The notes under the pieces: model-generated
Told to the model about the DNA's origin: nothing
The model's input: the letters and a program-made list of their open reading frames with translations, nothing else
Databases searched by the model: none
Position numbers and translations under genes: made by a program
NCBI GenBank assembly: GCA_002404095.1
Contig: DHJA01000245.1
Span: forward strand, 1-8,054
Reading direction: 5' to 3'
Length of the DNA: 8,054 nucleotides
Source: Planctomycetaceae bacterium UBA4732
GTDB taxonomy: Bacteria; Planctomycetota; Planctomycetia; Gemmatales; Gemmataceae
Shown here: positions 4,952 to 8,054 of the stretch, one piece after another
Layout of the letters: every line of letters starts with the position of its first letter
How positions within the stretch are numbered: position 1 is the first letter of the stretch

Positions 4952-5467
4952 ATGAATCATCAAAAGTCCAAACATGCGCGTCAGCTCCGCCGGCGCAATC
5001 ACGTGCGCACCGGCGTCCGGGGCACACCCGAACGCCCGCGCTTGACGGTGTTCCGCAGTTCCAAGCATATTTACGCCCAGCTGATCGACGACCTCGCGGG
5101 CGTCACGCTGGCGACCGCCAGCAGCCTGGCGCCGGATGTGCGCAAGGACATGGCCTACGGCGGCAACATCAAGGCGGCGCAGACCGTTGGCCAGAAGCTG
5201 GCCGAGACGGCCAAGCAAGCCGGCATCGAAAAGGCGGCCTTTGACCGCGGCCATTACAAGTTCCACGGCCGCGTCAAGGCGCTGGCCGAGGCGGCCAACG
5301 CCGCCGGTTTGTTGTGCTGCGAGCCGAAGGAGCGGAAGAAGGCGAAGCTGGCGGCCGCGGCCGCCGCGGGGCCGGTGGCAGTGAAAGACGCCGCTCCTAA
5401 GAAGGAGAAGAAGGAAAAGAAAGAGAAGAAAGAGAAGCACGAAAAGGCGGAAAAGAAGTCGGAGTAG
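4952..5467 (+). CDS. rplR: 50S ribosomal protein L18 (uL18) with a lysine/glutamate-rich C-terminal tail
   Basis: L18 binds 5S rRNA together with L5 and anchors it in the central protuberance. Residues 1-122 are a normal L18: basic N-terminus, [20 protein letters not shown] at 23-42, a GG at 70-71, then [20 protein letters not shown] at 96-115 (family [19 protein letters not shown]). Most L18 proteins end near here at about 120 aa. This one continues for some 48 residues: a basic patch, an alanine run at 134-139, a short [11 protein letters not shown] linker, then repeated Lys-Lys-Glu triplets to the end. The tail is probably disordered and highly charged. GAGG at 4943-4946 precedes the start. 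No frameshift is evident, since the frame runs cleanly into the tail. Confidence 0.97.
   Translation: MNHQKSKHARQLRRRNHVRTGVRGTPERPRLTVFRSSKHIYAQLIDDLAGVTLATASSLAPDVRKDMAYGGNIKAAQTVGQKLAETAKQAGIEKAAFDRGHYKFHGRVKALAEAANAAGLLCCEPKERKKAKLAAAAAAGPVAVKDAAPKKEKKEKKEKKEKHEKAEKKSE
5399..5437 (+). repeat. 39-nt all-purine tract in the 3' end of rplR
   Basis: Every base from 5399 to 5437 is A or G, encoding the Lys/Glu triplet repeats of the L18 tail. It follows a GC-rich alanine-coding run at about 5349-5369 that includes GCGGCCGC at 5351-5358. The sequence is low-complexity and prone to slippage, so tail length may vary between strains. A homopurine stretch of this length can in principle form triplex DNA. 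Confidence 0.85.
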
Positions 5468-5520
5468 GACTGAGCGCTTGCAGATAAACCCTCTTCACCG
5501 ATCCAGAATAGAAGTGAATC

Positions 5521-6018
5521 ATGGCTAGAGATCGCGATTCGCGCCAGGATGGAATGCAGGAACACGTCGTCAAGATCCGCCGCTGCGCTGCCGTGGTGAA
5601 AGGCGGCCGGCGTTTCAGTTTCAATGCGCTGGTCGTCGTCGGCGACACGCGCGGCCGGGTGGCTTACGGTTACGGCAAGGCGAACGAAGTTCCGCCGGCC
5701 GTGGAGAAAGCCAACAAGGACGCCGAGGCGCGGTTGAAGCGTCAGAAACGCATCTCGCTCCGCGGCGACACCATCCCGCACCGCGTTATTGGCCGGTACG
5801 GCAGCAGTCGGGTGATCATGGTGCCGGCGGGTCCAGGCACGGGCGTCAAGGCCGGCCCTGGTGTGCGCGACGTGCTGACGGCATGCGGCATCCACAACAT
5901 CTTAACCAAGGTCCACGGCAGTTCCAACCCGATCAACTTGGTCAAGGCGACGATCCAGGGATTGTTGGAACTGCGGACGCGCGAAGACGTGGCCCGCCTG
6001 CGAGGAGTGACTCTGTAA
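5521..6018 (+). CDS. rpsE: 30S ribosomal protein S5 (uS5)
   Basis: S5 lies at the mRNA entry side of the 30S body, affects decoding accuracy, and carries the loop where spectinomycin-resistance changes arise. The 165-aa product has the N-terminal double-stranded-RNA-binding-like domain at about 13-78, with VVKIRRCAAVVKGGRRFSF at 16-34 and ALVVVGDTRGRVAYGYGKAN at 36-55. The C-terminal domain includes VPAGPGTGVKAGPGVRDVL at 101-119, GIHNILTKVHGSSNPINLVK at 123-142 and ATIQGL. Length is typical (about 160-170). The 53-nt gap after rplR shows no clear structure and only a weak AGAAGTGA before the start. The rpsE stop overlaps the rplO start by one base, with no rpmD in between. Confidence 0.98.
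   Translation: MARDRDSRQDGMQEHVVKIRRCAAVVKGGRRFSFNALVVVGDTRGRVAYGYGKANEVPPAVEKANKDAEARLKRQKRISLRGDTIPHRVIGRYGSSRVIMVPAGPGTGVKAGPGVRDVLTACGIHNILTKVHGSSNPINLVKATIQGLLELRTREDVARLRGVTL
6002..6007 (+). promoter_or_regulatory. rplO ribosome binding site inside the end of rpsE
   Basis: GAGGAG lies within the last codons of rpsE, 10 nt before the rplO ATG at 6018. Together with the TAATG stop/start overlap at 6016-6020, it fixes the rplO start and points to translational coupling (inference). Confidence 0.65.
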
Positions 6019-6524
6019 TGGACCTATCCACTGTCCACATCGGCGTTAATAAGCTGAAAAAGAAGAAGCGCGTCGGCCGAGGCGTCGGCAGCGGTCACGG
6101 CAAAACCGCGTCGCGCGGCGCCAAGGGCCAATGGGCGAGCGCCGGCGCTAAGAAACCGACGAGCCTGTTTGAAGGCGGCCAGATGCAGCTGTTCCGCCGC
6201 ATTCCCAAGCGCGGTTTCAGCCACGCCACCTGGGACCGTACCTTTCACGTCGTCAACGTCGGCGACCTCGACGCCCATTTTCAGGAAGGCGAAACGGTCG
6301 ATCAAGAGACGTTGAAGAAAGTTGGGCTGGCCAACGGACCCGCCGATGGGGTACGAATACTCGGAACAGGCGAGTTGACCAAGCGGTTGGTCATCAAGGC
6401 GCACCACTTTACGAAGTCGGCCGCCGAGAAGATCGTCGCCAAGGGTGGCACGGCGGAAGTCATCCCGCCGCCCAAGAAGCCGGTGCGCAACAAGATGAAG
6501 CCCCGGCCGCCGAAGCAGAAATAA
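6018..6524 (+). CDS. rplO: 50S ribosomal protein L15 (uL15)
   Basis: L15 is a late-stage 50S assembly protein whose extended N-terminus threads into 23S rRNA. The 168-aa product has the basic N-terminal arm with KKKKRVGRGVGSGHGKTASR at 14-33, the signature FEGGQMQLFRRIPKRGF at 51-67, and a globular C-terminal domain with VRILGTGELTKRLVIKAHHF at 112-131 and SAAEKIVAKGGTAEVI at 134-149. It ends with an extra 19-residue Pro/Lys-rich basic tail (about 150-168), longer than the common 145-150 aa. The same frame is open upstream within rpsE to 5883, but the family N-terminus fits 6018. A 26-bp inverted repeat starts 7 nt after the stop. Confidence 0.98.
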   Translation: MDLSTVHIGVNKLKKKKRVGRGVGSGHGKTASRGAKGQWASAGAKKPTSLFEGGQMQLFRRIPKRGFSHATWDRTFHVVNVGDLDAHFQEGETVDQETLKKVGLANGPADGVRILGTGELTKRLVIKAHHFTKSAAEKIVAKGGTAEVIPPPKKPVRNKMKPRPPKQK

Positions 6525-6531
6525 GGAAACT

Positions 6532-6608
6532 AACCGCCAAGACGCCAAGGACGCCAAGAAGACAAAGGCATTTCAAACGGAATTTGTCTTCTTGGCGTCT
6601 TGGCGGTT
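6532..6608. repeat. 26-bp inverted repeat with a 9-nt duplication, between rplO and secY
   Basis: The right arm at 6583-6608 is the exact reverse complement of the left arm at 6532-6566, apart from one extra 9-nt unit. The left arm has GACGCCAAG twice in tandem and the right arm has its complement once, so the stem would carry a 9-nt bulge. The loop is 16 nt. No T-run follows; the sequence continues AATAGGTTC. The repeated AACCGCCAAGACGCCAAG motif looks like a dispersed intergenic repeat. The rest of the gap holds the secY ribosome binding site. Confidence 0.92.
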
Positions 6609-6630
6609 CAATAGGTTCGTCCGTCATCCC

Positions 6631-6636
6631 GAGGAG
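6631..6636 (+). promoter_or_regulatory. secY ribosome binding site that decides the start
   Basis: GAGGAG lies 6 nt before the ATG at 6643, favouring this start over an in-frame TTG at 6592 that lies inside the inverted repeat. The site is flanked by CCCG (6628-6631) and CGGG (6637-6640), which could form a tiny 4-bp hairpin presenting AGGAG in its loop. That pairing is weak and may be chance. Confidence 0.6.
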
Positions 6637-6642
6637 CGGGTC

Positions 6643-7998
6643 ATGGGTAGGCTCAAGGCCATTTTCGCCATTCCGGAGTTGCGGCAGAAGATTTTCTTCA
6701 CGCTGCTCCTCCTCGCCATTTATCGCATCGGCTATTCCATCCCCATGCCCTTCGTCGATCAGCGCCAGCTCTACAAAGGCGTCGGCGGCGGCGGTCCGCT
6801 CGGCAACGTCCTCGACTTTGTGTCCATGTTCAGCGGCGGCAATCTCAGCCAGACCACCGTCTTCGGCCTCGGCATCATGCCGTACATCTCCGCGTCCATC
6901 ATTTTCCAGTTACTCGGCGCCGTCTACCCGCCGCTCGAAAAGCTGCAAAAAGAGGGCGAGAGCGGCCAGAAGAAGATTAACGAATATACCCGATACGTCA
7001 CGGTGCTTATTTGCTTCTTCCAGGCGTTCATGTACATCCAGTACATCATGGGAACTTCGGGAGGGAGTGGCGCCGGGATGGCGTTGCCTGGCTATAACAC
7101 CTGGCTGACTTTTCCGACTATGGTCATCACCATGACCACCGGCACCATCTTTTTGATGTGGATCGGCGAACAAATCGACGCCTACGGCATCGGCAACGGC
7201 ATCAGTCTCATCATCATGTGCGGCATCATCGCCCGAATGCCGTCGGCCACGGCGTCGTTGTTCTTCGAGGCCGGCAAGTTTAATTGGCAGACCCTGACGC
7301 TAGGAGGCACGAGCGGCGAAATCAGCTTCGAGAAGATTCTTACCCTGGTCGTATTGTTCATCGCAGTCGTGCTGGCGATCGTGGCCATTACGAAGGGCCA
7401 ACGGCGCATTCCCACGCAATCGGCCAAGCACGTCCGCGGCCGGCGTGTGTTCGGCGGCACGCGGCAGTTCCTGCCGCTGAAAGTGAATCAGGCCGGCGTC
7501 ATGCCGATTATCTTCGCCAGCAGCCTTTTGGTGTTGCCGTTCTTCGTGTTCGGAGCCATTGCCACCAACTTCCGCTGGGGCTGGGCCATATTCATCCAGG
7601 AAATTTTTACGAGGCAAGGGTGGTGGTACACCTTGTTGTTCATTATCCTGATCTACGTCTTCTGCTATTTCTGGACGGCCATCATCTTCAATCCGAAGGA
7701 CATGGCCAACAACCTGAAAGACTACGGCAGCTTCATTCCCGGTTATCGACCCGGCAAACGGACATCCGAATACCTCGAACGGGTGATGATGCGCATCACC
7801 TACGTCGGGGCCGCGTTCTTGGCGGCCGTTGCGGTGATCCCGACGATCATCACCGGGACGCTCAATATCAATTACATGGTGGCCAGCTTCTACGGCGGCA
7901 CCGGCTTGCTGATCGTCATCAGCGTGGCCCTCGATCTGGTGCAGAAGATCAATAGCCATCTGGTTATGAGAAATTACCCCGGCCTGACCGAGGATTGA
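6643..7998 (+). CDS. secY: Preprotein translocase subunit SecY
   Basis: SecY is the channel of the Sec translocon in the cytoplasmic membrane, working with SecE, SecG, SecA and translating ribosomes. The 451-aa product begins MGRLKAIFAIPELRQKI. Ten membrane segments are visible at roughly 16-34, 73-94, 118-137, 156-175, 183-200, 231-249, 284-306, 328-348, 386-406 and 412-432. The plug region lies near 53-75 (GNVLDFVSMFSGG). Signature parts are GIMPYISASIIFQLL at 77-91, IDAYGIGNGISLIIM at 178-192, the cytoplasmic loop QRRIPTQSAKHVRGRRVFGG at 253-272 that contacts the ribosome and SecA, PLKVNQAGVMPIIFA at 278-292, and FNPKDMANNLKDYGSFIPGY at 349-368. Length is in the usual 430-450 range. The start is set by GAGGAG at 6631-6636. 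It is the last gene in the window and follows rplO as in other spc operons. Confidence 0.98.
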   Translation: MGRLKAIFAIPELRQKIFFTLLLLAIYRIGYSIPMPFVDQRQLYKGVGGGGPLGNVLDFVSMFSGGNLSQTTVFGLGIMPYISASIIFQLLGAVYPPLEKLQKEGESGQKKINEYTRYVTVLICFFQAFMYIQYIMGTSGGSGAGMALPGYNTWLTFPTMVITMTTGTIFLMWIGEQIDAYGIGNGISLIIMCGIIARMPSATASLFFEAGKFNWQTLTLGGTSGEISFEKILTLVVLFIAVVLAIVAITKGQRRIPTQSAKHVRGRRVFGGTRQFLPLKVNQAGVMPIIFASSLLVLPFFVFGAIATNFRWGWAIFIQEIFTRQGWWYTLLFIILIYVFCYFWTAIIFNPKDMANNLKDYGSFIPGYRPGKRTSEYLERVMMRITYVGAAFLAAVAVIPTIITGTLNINYMVASFYGGTGLLIVISVALDLVQKINSHLVMRNYPGLTED

Positions 7999-8006
7999 GC
8001 GCGAAT

Positions 8007-8043
8007 GCCCACAAGGCGCATGACATCGCTGCACCTTGCGGGC
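8007..8043. repeat. Possible imperfect stem-loop after secY
   Basis: GCCCACAAGG at 8007-8016 pairs with CCTTGCGGGC at 8034-8043 at nine of ten positions (one A·C mismatch), around a 17-nt loop. It lies 8 nt after the secY stop, the same post-stop placement as the other repeats. There is no T-run within the window, which ends 11 nt later, so terminator, dispersed repeat and chance cannot be told apart. Confidence 0.35.
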
Positions 8044-8054
8044 GGGGGAAACCC

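Noticed and set aside
5883..6017. Longer N-terminus for rplO within rpsE
   Set aside because: It overlaps conserved rpsE codons in another frame, and the L15 family N-terminus begins at 6018.
6592..6642. Longer N-terminus for secY starting at a TTG
   Set aside because: This start lies within the right arm of the inverted repeat and has no ribosome binding site; GAGGAG 6 nt before the ATG at 6643 fits better.
7300..8034. Long antisense open frame opposite secY
   Set aside because: Its His/Asp/Arg-rich composition is typical of a shadow of a GC-rich gene; the sense strand clearly encodes SecY.
8005..8054. Start of a further gene after secY
   Set aside because: An ATG at 8005 opens a frame to the window end, but only about 16 residues are visible, no ribosome binding site precedes it, and the region overlaps a possible stem-loop.

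Overview
The window is an uninterrupted plus-strand stretch of the conserved S10–spc ribosomal protein cluster. In order it holds rpsC, rplP, rpmC, rpsQ, rplN, rplX, rplE, rpsN, rpsH, rplF, rplR, rpsE, rplO and secY. All fourteen genes are complete, and each was recognised from family motifs in its translation. There are no RNA genes, CRISPR arrays, transposase genes or unknown protein genes.

Organism: a GC-rich bacterium, most likely a planctomycete of the Gemmataceae or a close relative. This is inferred from three things: the absence of rpmD between rpsE and rplO, basic or proline/alanine-rich tails on several ribosomal proteins, and the families of palindromic intergenic repeats (core CACGCGGAGCGTG, and a CACGGCTG/CAGCCGTG pair). 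I recall such repeats from planctomycete genomes but cannot search for them here.

Layout: 1-147 is a leader gap before rpsC with duplicated palindromes. 148-1875 holds the tightly packed rpsC-rplP-rpmC-rpsQ. 1876-1985 is a gap with a near-perfect long hairpin. 1986-2790 holds rplN-rplX. 2791-2978 is a gap with a 136-nt nested inverted repeat. 2979-4270 holds rplE-rpsN-rpsH. 4271-4385 is a gap with a 27-bp inverted repeat. 4386-6524 holds rplF-rplR-rpsE-rplO, with rpsE and rplO overlapping by one base. 6525-6642 is a gap with a 26-bp inverted repeat. 6643-7998 is secY, and 7999-8054 is a short tail with no supported gene.

Function: the proteins are parts of the small subunit (S3, S17, S14, S8, S5) and large subunit (L16, L29, L14, L24, L5, L6, L18, L15). 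SecY is the channel of the Sec translocon, through which many ribosomes deliver membrane and exported proteins. Co-transcription is inferred from the shared strand and short gaps.

The coding content is ordinary for the locus. The unusual feature is the set of large, near-perfect inverted repeats of different sequence families. Four of them each begin 4-17 nt after a stop codon and end 26-48 nt before the next start codon, leaving the next gene's leader intact. None is followed by a T-run as an intrinsic terminator would be. Protein-level oddities are a long lysine/glutamate tail on L18, an intermediate-length zinc-type S14, an insertion in S8 and extended ends on S17.
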